Source: Patescibacteria group bacterium (GTDB lineage Bacteria; Patescibacteriota; Patescibacteriia; 2-12-FULL-60-25). Taken from it: DNA of 64,000 nucleotides. The stretch lies in assembly GCA_018061755.1 (NCBI GenBank), contig JAGOTP010000003.1:1-64000 (forward strand). Reading direction: 5' to 3'. The position numbers were made by a program, and so were the translations under genes. Below, in pieces: positions 9,173 to 19,019 of this stretch (positions are counted from its first letter, which is position 1; every line of letters starts with the position of its first letter). A model generated the notes under the pieces. The model did not search any database. It had not been told where the DNA came from and saw only the letters and a program-made list of their open reading frames with translations.

Positions 9173-10204
9173 TCAATCGCTTAAGGCGTGAAAAACACCC
9201 ACCTGCTGACGGTGTGAACGAGCAAAATCAATCATCTTGACCAAACCATCATCCACGCGTACCAGGGGCACCCAATGGAGCAAAGAACGGGCTCGCTGCA
9301 GGTCTGGCAAAGGCGCTTCGGTCATCCCTTTGTCGTCTGGTGGTTCAAAACGGACACGTGAACGAGCACCGGTCAGACGGATGATCTTTTCAGCCACTTC
9401 TGCCCAAGATAAATCGTGATCAGAACCAAGATTGACCAGGGTCACATCCATCGTCGTTCCCATGTGACGGATAAGACCGTCGATCAAATCCGTCACATAA
9501 CACAGAGAGACACGCGCACTTTCGGAAGCACGAATGACGATATCCTCTCCATCCAGCGCGCTCATGATCATGTCGGGCAAGAGATGTCCGTCATGGATCT
9601 TCATGCGTGGACCGTAGGTACGGAAGATCCGCGAGATCTTTACGTCGATGCCGTAGACGTCGGCATAGGTATAGAGCACTGATTCACTAAAACGCTTACC
9701 CTCATCATACGCCCCATGAGACGTTAGGTGATCGATGGTGCATGGCGCTTCCTCACGTACAAGCGGACTATCAGGACGTCGCGGCCCATACAACACCGAT
9801 GAAGAGGCATAGAGCACCTTAGCTTTATATTGAACCGCCACATCAAGAATATTCTTCAAGCCCAGCGAGTTGGTGAGAATCGTTGCAATCCGAAACTGTT
9901 CATACTGCGCTTTTGAGATCGGACAGGCCAGGTGATAGATTTCTTGAATACCTTGAACGGATAACTTGAAACGCTCCAGTTCGCTTACCTGATCCAACTG
10001 GAGAGGCTGAGTGATGTCGTGATTGATAAACTCAAACGAAGGATGCTGAAGCAACGACTCAATATTCCGTGGCGTGCTGCTCGAAAAATTATCAAGACAA
10101 ATGACGTTGGCGTCCTTGACCAAGGTTTCACAGAGCTGTGATCCAATGAATCCAGCACCACCGGTAACCAGGATATTACGACGAGCAAAAGGAGCTGCGG
10201 GCAT
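9173..10204 (-). CDS. NAD-dependent epimerase/dehydratase (paralogue of 8136-9158)
   Basis: A 343-residue extended SDR protein. Motifs mirror its downstream neighbour: GGAGFIGSQLCE for NAD, HLACPISKAQYEQF, YASSSVLYGPR, catalytic YDEGK, RIFRTYGPRM. The two proteins align end to end with many identical motif residues but have diverged in between, so an old tandem duplication is likely. Either both act on the same UDP-sugar class or one has shifted substrate. It lies upstream of its paralogue with a 14-nt gap and follows the subtilase gene by about 20 nt, so the three probably form one minus-strand operon. Confidence 0.88.
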   Translation of the reverse strand: MPAAPFARRNILVTGGAGFIGSQLCETLVKDANVICLDNFSSSTPRNIESLLQHPSFEFINHDITQPLQLDQVSELERFKLSVQGIQEIYHLACPISKAQYEQFRIATILTNSLGLKNILDVAVQYKAKVLYASSSVLYGPRRPDSPLVREEAPCTIDHLTSHGAYDEGKRFSESVLYTYADVYGIDVKISRIFRTYGPRMKIHDGHLLPDMIMSALDGEDIVIRASESARVSLCYVTDLIDGLIRHMGTTMDVTLVNLGSDHDLSWAEVAEKIIRLTGARSRVRFEPPDDKGMTEAPLPDLQRARSLLHWVPLVRVDDGLVKMIDFARSHRQQVGVFHALSD

Positions 10205-10223
10205 GGCAGCAGTGTAGCACAGC

Positions 10224-11888
10224 TTAGCGAACGGTTACACGACCGTTCCGATCAATTTCCCAGACCTTCTTCGTCTTTGCGTCAGCAAAGATCCAACGAA
10301 CTCGTTTGCCATCCCAAGCGAGCTTGGCAGCGGCTGGCAGGCCCTTGATAGCCGGAAGCGTAATTACCTTCCAATCTTCTGTTCTAATGACGCGGAGTTC
10401 GCGTTTTGATGAAACCAAGAGCCACATAGGAGGTGTACCAGTCGCCGCCACGAGATTTGTCCATGTCTGATTAACTCTTGGTGTAATCTTCATCACTTGT
10501 TCCTGATTCAAGAGCGGGAACCAACGCTTCAAGGTATAGACGTTCACCTCTTTCACCAAAGTGGAGGCTGCCGGCACCCCGTTTTGCACACCCCACTCAG
10601 CCCAAACGGGTTTAGGAGCAACTAACCAACGCAAGGTTGTGGTTGGTGTCGTGAATAAGAACCAAGTAGCTGCAGGCGTTTCTTCGGTTGAAGTAGGAGA
10701 AACGGTTGTAGACGGAAGGACAGATCGCTCCGTCGAAGAGCTAGATGAAGTCTGACCAAAGACGAGCGCAGCCTGAACTGCCTTAAACGCATTTAAACGA
10801 CCTGTTCCCATCTTTCCACGCTCCGATGATTTGAGAGAATCTTCAATATTGTCTGTTGTCGATGTCAGCAACGTATGCAACTGGTCAACCGTGAGATCAG
10901 GTCGGATCGCTTTCAAAAGACTCGCAACTCCACTCACAAGCGGGGCGGCCAAACTCGTGCCGGTCATTCCTTCCAAATAGCGTTCGGCTGGTCGCGCTCC
11001 TTCATCTTGGCGAGCGTAGCTGGGACGAGCGCCAAACAATTCAAAGCCTGGCGCGGATAAGTCCGTACAGTGTGCGCCATAGTTTGCGTAGGAAGCATGC
11101 TGATCGAGCGAATCAGTTCCACTCACGCCAACCACATTACTCGTCGCCTGATCAAAGCAAGCAGGATACACAGGACTTCGATCGGTATCCCGCCCAGCTG
11201 GAGAATCACCGTTTCCAGTCGCAGCAACCACTAGCACCCCTGCATCACGGGCACGTTGAATCATTTCCGCCAATTCAGGACTATCTTCAAAACCGGCCAA
11301 GCTCAGATTAATGATGGAAGCTCCTTGGTTCACAGCATAGCGAATCGCCTGCAGCACGCTCGGAATCGTTCCATAGCCATCACCGTTCAAAGCAACCAAG
11401 GGAATGATCTGTGAAGACTGATTAACCCCTACCATTCCGCTTCTTCCAAACGAGCGCGCTCCAATCAAAGAGGCAACAAAAGTGCCATGACTCCAAGCCT
11501 CCTCTAGCTGATTCGGCACTTCCTGGGGTCGAACATCGCCTGATTTTGTCACAAAATTCCAACCGTGAACGTCGTCGACAAAGCCGTTTTGATCGTCATC
11601 TAAGCCATTTTCCGCTACCTCTTTAGGATTTGTCCAAATCGCTTCCCGTAGATCGGGATGAGAAATATCGACTCCTGCGTCGATCACGGCCACAATAATA
11701 TCCTTATTGACCGACACTGCTCGCCAGGCCTCAGGAGCCTGAATTTGCCTTAAATACCACTGTTTTTGCCAATAACGATCGTTCGTATCAGGAATCACAA
11801 AGGGGGCGGCCTGGGTTGGCAATGCAAAGATCATTCCGATGAGCAGGAACAAAAGACCAGACAACCAACGGGAAGGAACGAACCGCAT
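10224..11888 (-). CDS. Secreted subtilisin-like serine protease (S8)
   Basis: A 554-residue protease with an N-terminal signal peptide (hydrophobic residues ~10-26, then PTQAAPF). The S8 triad is visible: Asp in VAVIDAGVDISHPD (~70), His in SHGTFVASL (~134), Ser in GTSLAAPLVSG (~312), with the oxyanion Asn in ATGNGD (~226). After residue ~370 a Ser/Thr-rich linker leads to a C-terminal domain of about 150 residues with no recognised family. It is an extracellular peptidase, probably anchored to or acting at the cell surface. The ATG at 11888 is preferred over a TTG three codons upstream. Confidence 0.9.
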   Translation of the reverse strand: MRFVPSRWLSGLLFLLIGMIFALPTQAAPFVIPDTNDRYWQKQWYLRQIQAPEAWRAVSVNKDIIVAVIDAGVDISHPDLREAIWTNPKEVAENGLDDDQNGFVDDVHGWNFVTKSGDVRPQEVPNQLEEAWSHGTFVASLIGARSFGRSGMVGVNQSSQIIPLVALNGDGYGTIPSVLQAIRYAVNQGASIINLSLAGFEDSPELAEMIQRARDAGVLVVAATGNGDSPAGRDTDRSPVYPACFDQATSNVVGVSGTDSLDQHASYANYGAHCTDLSAPGFELFGARPSYARQDEGARPAERYLEGMTGTSLAAPLVSGVASLLKAIRPDLTVDQLHTLLTSTTDNIEDSLKSSERGKMGTGRLNAFKAVQAALVFGQTSSSSSTERSVLPSTTVSPTSTEETPAATWFLFTTPTTTLRWLVAPKPVWAEWGVQNGVPAASTLVKEVNVYTLKRWFPLLNQEQVMKITPRVNQTWTNLVAATGTPPMWLLVSSKRELRVIRTEDWKVITLPAIKGLPAAAKLAWDGKRVRWIFADAKTKKVWEIDRNGRVTVR

Positions 11889-11950
11889 AGTAGACAATGT
11901 TTTCTAATGCAGCGTACAGTATTGCCAACAAACAGGCCACCGGCCTTCCT

Positions 11951-13309
11951 ATGCGCAAACGTCACCAACACGCCAAACGAACCCTCCTCATGATCGGAGA
12001 CTTTCTTGTCTTTGAATTATCGTTAGTTTTGAGCCTGGCTGGACGCTATGGCGCCATTCGCGAAGGTGACCTAGAAACACACATTTTCCCTTTCAGTCTA
12101 CTCTTTTTGCTCTGGATGGCTGGTTTGTATGCTGCCGGCTTGTACAACTTGATGCTGCTGCGTAATCCGTTGCGCATTTTCCGCTCGTTTGCCGAAGGCA
12201 TGATCGGCAACCTCCTGGTTGGCTTGGCGTTCTTCTATCTGGTCCCAGGACTCGGCATCGCTCCACGCACCAATCTATTTCTCATCTTCACCCTGAGCCT
12301 GCTCTTAGGCTATGCCTGGCGCCTGTGCTTCTTGCGACTAGTCGATCGACGGATCACGACTGGTCGCGTGCTGTTTGTCGGACCACAGGAAGAAGCGGAG
12401 GAAGTAAATCGCTTGGTCGAACAAAGCTCGCTTGGCTTCAAGTTAATTGCACAATTCTTTCCTAAACCGGAAGAAGGCCCTGAGAGTATGGCGGCTCAGA
12501 TTGACCACTTAATCAAAGAGCATCAGATCACCACTGTCGTTCTCGGCCAACCACAAGACAAAACCGCTGGTATCGACCAATTACTCTACAGCCTCCTCCT
12601 TCATTCCGTGACCTTGATCGATCGAGCAGAAATCGAAGAACTAACAACTGGCCGTATCCCCTTGCGTTTTGTAACAGATCGCTGGTTTTTGACGCACCTG
12701 CGCGAAGGTGAAAAGCATTGGTATGAAAGTGTAAAACGTTATTTTGATATTCTCTTAGCTATTCCCTTTGGACTAGTTACCCTCATCCTCATGCCGTTCT
12801 TGGCGTTAGCTGTTCGCTTGAGTTCACCTGGACCAGTTTTCTATAGTCAAATGCGTGTAGGGTATCAAGGCAAACTCATCCGCATCTGGAAGTTGCGAAC
12901 CATGCGAACTGACGCCGAAGCCCAAGGCCCACGCTTCACTTCGGATACCAAATCTGATCCACGTATCACGAAGATTGGTCGCTTGTTACGTCAGCTGCGT
13001 TTGGATGAACTACCTCAGATTTGGAACGTCTTTCGCGGCGACCTCTCCTTCGTTGGCCCTCGTCCAGAACGCCCAGAGTTCGTCGAACCGTTGATCGGAA
13101 AAATGCCCTACTACGCTCTGCGCCATCTGACGCGTCCAGGCCTGACGGGCTGGGCACAGGTCGTTTGGCTCACTCCAACCGCGAGCCTGGATGATAACTT
13201 GCTCAAGCTCCAATACGATTTATATTATATTAAACACCGTTCATTTGCCCTGGACTTGGCGATTCTCCTCAAAACAATTGGCATCGTCTTACGTCGTCAA
13301 GGCACGTAA
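11951..13309 (+). CDS. Polyprenyl-phosphate sugar phosphotransferase (initiating enzyme of polysaccharide synthesis)
   Basis: A 452-residue membrane protein of the WbaP/EpsL-type bacterial sugar transferase family. It has four N-terminal membrane helices (first ~150 residues), a middle Rossmann-like part around GRVLFVGPQEEAEEV, a fifth hydrophobic segment before the catalytic domain, and the conserved KRYFDILLAIPFG, IRIWKLRTMRTDAE, LRQLRLDELPQIWNVFRGD and VGPRPERPEF. It loads the first sugar-phosphate onto undecaprenyl phosphate. The ATG at 11951 leaves a sensible gap to the divergent subtilase; an ATG at 11897 would nearly touch it. truB follows after 5 nt. Confidence 0.9.
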   Translation: MRKRHQHAKRTLLMIGDFLVFELSLVLSLAGRYGAIREGDLETHIFPFSLLFLLWMAGLYAAGLYNLMLLRNPLRIFRSFAEGMIGNLLVGLAFFYLVPGLGIAPRTNLFLIFTLSLLLGYAWRLCFLRLVDRRITTGRVLFVGPQEEAEEVNRLVEQSSLGFKLIAQFFPKPEEGPESMAAQIDHLIKEHQITTVVLGQPQDKTAGIDQLLYSLLLHSVTLIDRAEIEELTTGRIPLRFVTDRWFLTHLREGEKHWYESVKRYFDILLAIPFGLVTLILMPFLALAVRLSSPGPVFYSQMRVGYQGKLIRIWKLRTMRTDAEAQGPRFTSDTKSDPRITKIGRLLRQLRLDELPQIWNVFRGDLSFVGPRPERPEFVEPLIGKMPYYALRHLTRPGLTGWAQVVWLTPTASLDDNLLKLQYDLYYIKHRSFALDLAILLKTIGIVLRRQGT

Positions 13310-13314
13310 TTTTT

Positions 13315-14037
13315 ATGGACGGCTTACTCTTAGTCGACAAACCGATCGGCTGCACTTCGCACGATATCGTTGATCGTGTACGTCGAGCATTAAAAATAAG
13401 GGCTGTCGGACATGCCGGTACGCTTGATCCGTTTGCTTCTGGTCTCTTAATTCTAGGGATCGGAAAAGGGACAAAAGCTCTGACTCCTCTAGTTGGTTTG
13501 GATAAACACTACGAAGTTACGATCGAGCTCGGGAAACGAACGACTACCTTTGACACAGAAGGAGAAGTGACGGAGACAGTTGACCCCAACAAGCAACCAC
13601 CGACACTCGAACAGATCCAAAGCGCTCTTCTGCCTTTTACAGGAACCTTTTCTCAAAAGGCGCCTTTGTATTCCGCTAAAAAACTCAACGGGACTCCTCT
13701 CTACAAACTCGCCCGAGCGGGCACAGCCACGGAAGAGCTTCGACCAAGTAAGGACGTGACTATCTCATCTCTGACGATTCGTGCGTATCACTGGCCCAAA
13801 CTCGAACTTGAGGTTCATTGCTCTTCGGGAACCTACATTCGTTCTTTAGCCGACGACCTAGGAGAAGCTTTAGGCGTTCATGGGCATGCCTGCGCTTTGC
13901 GCAGAACCATGATTGGATCACTCAGTATAGACAGGGCAATTTCTGGCGACGCACTCACCGACGAACAAATCGCTAGTCACTTGATTGCATTAGATCCCGC
14001 CTCGACTTCCCCTGGAGCGCAAAATCAAACGCCCTAA
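13315..14037 (+). CDS. truB: tRNA pseudouridine(55) synthase
   Basis: A 240-residue TruB that isomerises U55 in the T-loop of tRNAs. The start MDGLLLVDKPIGCTSHD and the catalytic-loop motif GHAGTLDPFASGLL (catalytic Asp) are diagnostic; YSAKKLNGTPLYKLARAG and CSSGTYIRSLADDLG are the other family motifs. It is shorter than E. coli TruB (314) because the C-terminal PUA domain is missing, as in many small genomes. It follows the sugar transferase by 5 nt and its last 48 nt overlap the convergent recQ. Confidence 0.96.
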   Translation: MDGLLLVDKPIGCTSHDIVDRVRRALKIRAVGHAGTLDPFASGLLILGIGKGTKALTPLVGLDKHYEVTIELGKRTTTFDTEGEVTETVDPNKQPPTLEQIQSALLPFTGTFSQKAPLYSAKKLNGTPLYKLARAGTATEELRPSKDVTISSLTIRAYHWPKLELEVHCSSGTYIRSLADDLGEALGVHGHACALRRTMIGSLSIDRAISGDALTDEQIASHLIALDPASTSPGAQNQTP

Positions 14038-15837
14038 ACGCAATTCATCGTAGGAATAACTTTCTCCTAACGCCTGGCGAACGGGAGTTAGAGCATAGCC
14101 CTGCGCTCGCTTAAATGCCTGCTTAATCGTCTCCAAACGATCTTCAGCGAATGGAACGTGGCTCAGTGAAACCGCTTCGCCTTGCTGGATGGCTTCTTCT
14201 AAATGTTGCAAAATCGTTCCCAGAGTCAACTGTCGTTCTTGTGCAACCGCTTGCAAGGATTTTCCCGAACAAAATAACTCCACCGTGAACTTACTCGAAT
14301 CACCCAATGACTGTTTAGGACGTGCTTTCACGAGTGGTAGCACGGGAGGCTGTGACGCTGCCTGAGTTGCTGGCCATCCATGTTCAGCCGCATAGAGCTT
14401 GATAACCGCGAGAAAACTTTCTCCGTATTGCTCCATCTTCGTCCGACCAATACCGAAAATTTGTGGCAATTCGCCCTGGTTCCTAGGCCAACGACTGGCC
14501 AGATCAGCCAAGGTTCGGTCACCGAAGATCACATACGGCGGCACACCTTTTTCCTGAGCGAGCTTTAAACGATGAGCGCGTAACGCTTCAAATAAGCCTT
14601 GATCATAGGCCACCGTCTCAGCCTGGGGAGCGGACAAGACAACGGTGGTCTCCTGTGGACGACAACGGTCACAAGCATCACAGGTCACTTCGTTTCGTGT
14701 TTCGCCAAAATAATTTAATAGGAACGTTCGTCGGCAAGTCGTGACCTCACAGAACTGAACCATCTGTCGCAACTGATCGTAGGCACGCTGACGTTCCTGC
14801 AACGTCGGTAAATCTCTGATGAACATCTCTTGCTTCACTCGATCACCGGCAGAATAGAATAAGAGACATTGACTTGGCAGACCATCACGACCAGCGCGGC
14901 CAGTTTCTTGATAATACCCTTCCACCGATTTCGGAAGATCCATGTGCACCACTAAACGGACATCAGGCTTGTCGATCCCCATGCCGAAGGCGATCGTTGC
15001 GACAATCACGGGAATCTCGTCACGAATGAAGCGCTCTTGGACACGTGCACGCTCAGGAGCAGGTAATCCGGCATGATAGGCAGCGGCTGACACTCCATTC
15101 GCAACGAGACGTTCGGCAATTTGTTCCGTGCTTTTTCGCGAAAAACAATAAACGACAACCGCCTGACCAGGACGAGCGCGTAACTCATGCAACAAATGCT
15201 CAAATGATTGCTTCTTAGGAACAACGCGATACAACAAATTCGGTCGGTTGAAACTTGATTGAAAAATCTTTCCTTGGCGAAAACGCAATTGATTCAAAAT
15301 GTCCTGCTTGACTCGTGGGTTGGCGGTTGCCGTAAGCGCGATCAAGGGCGCTTGCTGATAGAGCTCACGCAACAGGTTTAATTGGCGATACTCAGGTCGA
15401 AAATCATGTCCCCACTCAGAAATACAGTGGGCCTCATCGATCGCAATCAACGAGACAGGCAATTTGAGTAGATCAGCTCGAGCCTGAAGCAGAGGCACAC
15501 GCTCAGGAGCGATATACAAAAGTTTGATTTTCCCCGTGAGAGCGTCCTGCCAAATACGCTCAGCCTGAGATGCTGGCAAAGAGCTGTTCACAAACGCCGC
15601 CGACACACCGTTCGCAACCAAAGCATCCACCTGATCTTTCATGAGCGCGATCAAAGGCGAGATAACTAGTGTAAGTCCAGGCAAAGCCAAGGCTGGCAAC
15701 TGAAAACACAAAGACTTTCCCCCACCGGTTGGCATAAGAACCAGCGTATCCTTACCCGACATGACATGCTCAATCACCTCGCGTTGCAGCGGTCGAAAGT
15801 CCGAGTAGCCAAAGTACGTTTTTAGAAGTTGCTGCAT
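13990..15837 (-). CDS. recQ: ATP-dependent DNA helicase RecQ
   Basis: A 615-residue 3'-5' helicase. Order of parts: helicase core with FRPLQREVIEHV, Walker A MPTGGGKS and DEAHCISEWGHDFRPEYR; second RecA domain with YCFSRKST and ETGRAGRDG; a zinc-binding RQC segment with the four Cys in CEVTTCRR and CDACDRC; then an HRDC domain (about residues 405-480) and a short helical tail. All key residues are present and length is normal for bacterial RecQ (about 610). The 3' end overlaps truB by 48 nt on the opposite strand. Acts in recombination and fork repair. Confidence 0.96.
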   Translation of the reverse strand: MQQLLKTYFGYSDFRPLQREVIEHVMSGKDTLVLMPTGGGKSLCFQLPALALPGLTLVISPLIALMKDQVDALVANGVSAAFVNSSLPASQAERIWQDALTGKIKLLYIAPERVPLLQARADLLKLPVSLIAIDEAHCISEWGHDFRPEYRQLNLLRELYQQAPLIALTATANPRVKQDILNQLRFRQGKIFQSSFNRPNLLYRVVPKKQSFEHLLHELRARPGQAVVVYCFSRKSTEQIAERLVANGVSAAAYHAGLPAPERARVQERFIRDEIPVIVATIAFGMGIDKPDVRLVVHMDLPKSVEGYYQETGRAGRDGLPSQCLLFYSAGDRVKQEMFIRDLPTLQERQRAYDQLRQMVQFCEVTTCRRTFLLNYFGETRNEVTCDACDRCRPQETTVVLSAPQAETVAYDQGLFEALRAHRLKLAQEKGVPPYVIFGDRTLADLASRWPRNQGELPQIFGIGRTKMEQYGESFLAVIKLYAAEHGWPATQAASQPPVLPLVKARPKQSLGDSSKFTVELFCSGKSLQAVAQERQLTLGTILQHLEEAIQQGEAVSLSHVPFAEDRLETIKQAFKRAQGYALTPVRQALGESYSYDELRLGRLILRSRGSRGGI

Positions 15838-15892
15838 AGCTCTCTTCTACACCGTTGTCAGAAAGCTGGCGAGACGTCAAACTAAACTTACT

Positions 15893-17527
15893 ATGAACGC
15901 CTCCAAATCATTCGTCCGCTGTCTGGAAGCCGAAGGGGTTAAATACATCTTCGGCGTGCCTGGCGAAGAAAACCTGCATTTTTTGGAGGCATTACGCACC
16001 TCCTCGATTACCCTCATCACGACACGTCACGAACAATCAGCTGCTTTCATGGCTGCAACGTTTGGACGCTTAACCGGCAAAACTGGCGTAGCTTTATCCA
16101 CACTGGGCCCTGGAGCGACCAATTTTGTGACCGCCGCCGCCTATGCCCAACTTGGTGGTATGCCAATGTTGATGATTACGGGACAAAAACCCATCTGGAA
16201 AAGCAAGCAAGGAGCCTTTCAGATCGTAGACACGGTCGACTTGATGAAACCGGTCACAAAATTCACTAAACAGATCATTAGTGGTGATGCCGTAGCAGCC
16301 GCCGTACGCGAAGCCTTCCGCCAAGCCGAAGAAGAACGTCCGGGAGCAGTACACTTAGAACTTCCGGAAGACGTAGCCATCGACGAAACTGATAACGAGC
16401 CATTCGAGGTGAAACGAGTGCGCCGACCGATCGCTGAGGGGAAAGCGATCGCAGAAGCCATTCGCATGATCGAAGCAGCCAAACGCCCTCTGCTTCTGAT
16501 TGGTGCAGGTGCCAATCGCAAACTAAGCGCCAATATGTTGCGGGAGTTCGTGGATGCGACCAGCATCCCCTTCTTCAATACCCAGATGGGCAAAGGCGTG
16601 ATCGACGAACGTCATCCGCTGTTCATTGGAACGGCTGCGCTATCCGCTGGCGATTACGTCCATTGCGCTGTCGAAGCGGCCGATCTGATTATCAACATCG
16701 GTCATGATGTCATCGAAAAACCACCGTTCATCATGAAGCGTGGTGGCCAACAAGTGATCCATTTGAATTTCTGTTCTGCCAAAGTTGATCAAATCTATTT
16801 CCCACAGCTCGAAGTCATTGGCGATATTGCCAATGCCATTTGGCAAATCAAGGAGAAACTCACAAAACAAGCGCACTGGGATTTTTCTGTCTTCCTTCGT
16901 CAGCGTGAACGACTCTTGGCACACATCGCGGAAACCGATCAAGACAGCGCTTTTCCGATCAAGCCACAGCGTGTGGTACGCATGGTTCGCGATGCTATGC
17001 CGTCGGATGGGATCGTCTGTCTCGACAATGGCATGTACAAACTCTGGTTCGCCCGCCACTACCAAGCACACGCACCGAACACACTCTTGCTCGACAATGC
17101 GCTGGCAACAATGGGTGCTGGCCTCCCTTCAGCCATGGCCGCCGCCATGCTCTATCCTGAGCGCAAAGTGCTCGCTGTCTGTGGCGATGGTGGCTTTATG
17201 ATGAACTCACAAGAGTTGGAGACAGCGGTTCGTCTGGGACTCCATCTAGTCATTTTGATTCTGAACGATAATGGCTACGGCATGATTCAGTGGAAACAAA
17301 GCGGAATGAACCTGCCAGATTTTGGCCTGAAATTTCACAATCCTGACTTCGTAAAATACGCCGAGGCATACGGTGCACACGGCGTACGAGCAGAAAAAAC
17401 CGAAGACGTCCCAGCTCTCTTGCAACAGGGTCTCACGACTCCCGGCGTCCATCTGATCGAACTTCCCGTCGACTATCGAGAAAACGATCGGGTTCTGAAC
17501 AAAGAACTGAAACAAATTACTTGTTAA
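15893..17527 (+). CDS. Acetolactate synthase-like thiamine diphosphate enzyme
   Basis: A 544-residue ThDP enzyme of the acetohydroxyacid synthase/IlvB class. The N-terminal domain has the catalytic Glu in TTRHEQSAAFMA, the middle domain is FAD/Rossmann-like, and the C-terminal domain has the ThDP motif GDGGFMMNSQELETAVR with NDNGYG. It probably condenses two pyruvates to acetolactate. No small regulatory subunit and no ilvC/ilvD lie nearby, which favours a catabolic (AlsS-like) or other decarboxylase role over branched-chain amino acid synthesis. The aldehyde dehydrogenase gene follows after 10 nt, so the two are likely cotranscribed. Confidence 0.85.
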   Translation: MNASKSFVRCLEAEGVKYIFGVPGEENLHFLEALRTSSITLITTRHEQSAAFMAATFGRLTGKTGVALSTLGPGATNFVTAAAYAQLGGMPMLMITGQKPIWKSKQGAFQIVDTVDLMKPVTKFTKQIISGDAVAAAVREAFRQAEEERPGAVHLELPEDVAIDETDNEPFEVKRVRRPIAEGKAIAEAIRMIEAAKRPLLLIGAGANRKLSANMLREFVDATSIPFFNTQMGKGVIDERHPLFIGTAALSAGDYVHCAVEAADLIINIGHDVIEKPPFIMKRGGQQVIHLNFCSAKVDQIYFPQLEVIGDIANAIWQIKEKLTKQAHWDFSVFLRQRERLLAHIAETDQDSAFPIKPQRVVRMVRDAMPSDGIVCLDNGMYKLWFARHYQAHAPNTLLLDNALATMGAGLPSAMAAAMLYPERKVLAVCGDGGFMMNSQELETAVRLGLHLVILILNDNGYGMIQWKQSGMNLPDFGLKFHNPDFVKYAEAYGAHGVRAEKTEDVPALLQQGLTTPGVHLIELPVDYRENDRVLNKELKQITC

Positions 17528-17537
17528 CACGATTCAT

Positions 17538-18902
17538 ATGGCTCTCATCTCAAAAAATCCTACGACCGAAGAAGTCTTCGGCACGTTTCCAGAGTTAACC
17601 GATGAACAATTAGCCGCCAAACTCGCTTTGGCCGAAACTACCTTCAACATTTGGAGTCAAACACCTCTAGAGGAGCGGTTAGTGCCCATGAAGCGTCTGA
17701 GCGCTCTATTTCGTGAGCGTGCGCCTGAACTTGGCAAACTCGCAACACTCGAAATGGGGAAACCCATCACACAAGCCATCGCAGAAGTTGAAAAATGTAG
17801 CCTCGCGTGCGATTACTATATTGAACAAGCCGCTAAGATCCTTGCTCCTCAAACGGTCGCGAGCGATGCCTCAGAAAGTTTCGTTCGCTTTGATCCGATC
17901 GGTGTCGTGCTGGCCGTCATGCCATGGAATTTTCCGTTCTGGCAAGTCATGCGTTTTGCGGGACCAGCTTTAGCCGCAGGAAATGTCGGGGTGTTGAAAC
18001 ATGCTTCCAACGTGCCACAATGCGCCGTTGCTTTTGAGAAACTTTTTCTCGAAGCTGGCTTTCCTGAAGGCTGTTTTCAAAACTTAGCGATCGGCTCATC
18101 CAAAGTGGAGCAGGTCATTCGCCATCGAGCCATACAAGGCGTTGCGCTCACAGGCAGTGAACAAGCTGGCAGCAAAGTCGCAGCCTTGGCAGGATCACTC
18201 ATCAAAAAAACGGTGCTAGAACTCGGTGGTAGCGACCCCTTCATTGTATTGGAAGATGCCGATCTCTCGCTTGCTGCAGAAGCTGCCGCCAAAGCTCGCT
18301 TACAAAACAATGGTCAAAGCTGTATCGCGGCCAAACGCTTCATCGTGGTTGAAGCGGTCTACGACCAATTCCTCTCTCTTTTCAAAGACAAGGTTGAAGC
18401 TTCAGTCGTCGGTGATCCGTTAGATGCAACCACAACCGTTGGGCCGCTCGCCAGTGAAGCGGGGTTGCAGGAAATCGATGCCCAAGTCAGCGATTCCGTC
18501 GCCAAAGGAGCGCGTCTCGTAACTGGTGGTCAACGTCTAGCCAAGACCGGCTACTTCTACGCCCCAACCATCCTAGCTGACGTCAAACCAGGCATGCGCG
18601 CTTATGAAGAAGAATTGTTCGGCCCAGTCGCCAGTGTCATTCGCGCCAAAGATACAGACGATGCCATCCGTCTCGCCAACGACAATCGTTTCGGTCTTGG
18701 CTCTTCCCTCTGGACGAAAGATCTAGAAAGAGCCAAACAACTCGCGCCACTGATTCGTGCTGGCTCAGTCTTTGTAAACGGCATGGTTAAATCCGATCCA
18801 CGCCTACCCTTTGGTGGTACCGGTGTCTCTGGCTATGGCCGCGAACTGTCTTCTTGGGGTCTCTACGAATTTATGAACGTCAAAACGGTTTGGATCAAAT
18901 AA
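17538..18902 (+). CDS. Aldehyde dehydrogenase, succinate-semialdehyde type
   Basis: A 454-residue NAD(P)-dependent aldehyde dehydrogenase. The general base Glu is in [16 protein letters not shown] and the catalytic Cys in [25 protein letters not shown] and FGPVASV complete the family pattern. The closest named subgroup by motif is NAD-dependent succinate-semialdehyde dehydrogenase of the short GabD1 type. It starts 10 nt after the acetolactate synthase-like gene. The pair may oxidise or recycle an aldehyde formed by the ThDP enzyme; the true substrate is not readable here. Confidence 0.88.
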   Translation: MALISKNPTTEEVFGTFPELTDEQLAAKLALAETTFNIWSQTPLEERLVPMKRLSALFRERAPELGKLATLEMGKPITQAIAEVEKCSLACDYYIEQAAKILAPQTVASDASESFVRFDPIGVVLAVMPWNFPFWQVMRFAGPALAAGNVGVLKHASNVPQCAVAFEKLFLEAGFPEGCFQNLAIGSSKVEQVIRHRAIQGVALTGSEQAGSKVAALAGSLIKKTVLELGGSDPFIVLEDADLSLAAEAAAKARLQNNGQSCIAAKRFIVVEAVYDQFLSLFKDKVEASVVGDPLDATTTVGPLASEAGLQEIDAQVSDSVAKGARLVTGGQRLAKTGYFYAPTILADVKPGMRAYEEELFGPVASVIRAKDTDDAIRLANDNRFGLGSSLWTKDLERAKQLAPLIRAGSVFVNGMVKSDPRLPFGGTGVSGYGRELSSWGLYEFMNVKTVWIK

Positions 18903-18924
18903 AGACAAAGAAAACCGCTTAATA

Positions 18925-19015
18925 TTCACAATTTTTCGCCTTTGTGCTACCTTCTCGGCAGCCGGATTTGGGTACAGATTTACTACAATCGATAGACACC
19001 CCCTAGAGGGGTTTG
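18925..19015 (+). promoter_or_regulatory. Probable rny promoter and 5'-UTR hairpin
   Basis: TTCACA (18925-18930), a 17-nt spacer and TACCTT (18948-18953) form a plausible promoter. The leader then carries a small C-rich/G-rich hairpin (CCCC-TAGA-GGGG, about 19000-19012) just before the start codon, where a Shine-Dalgarno sequence would normally be. The hairpin could restrict translation; this is inference. Confidence 0.4.
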
Positions 19016-19019
19016 GACT

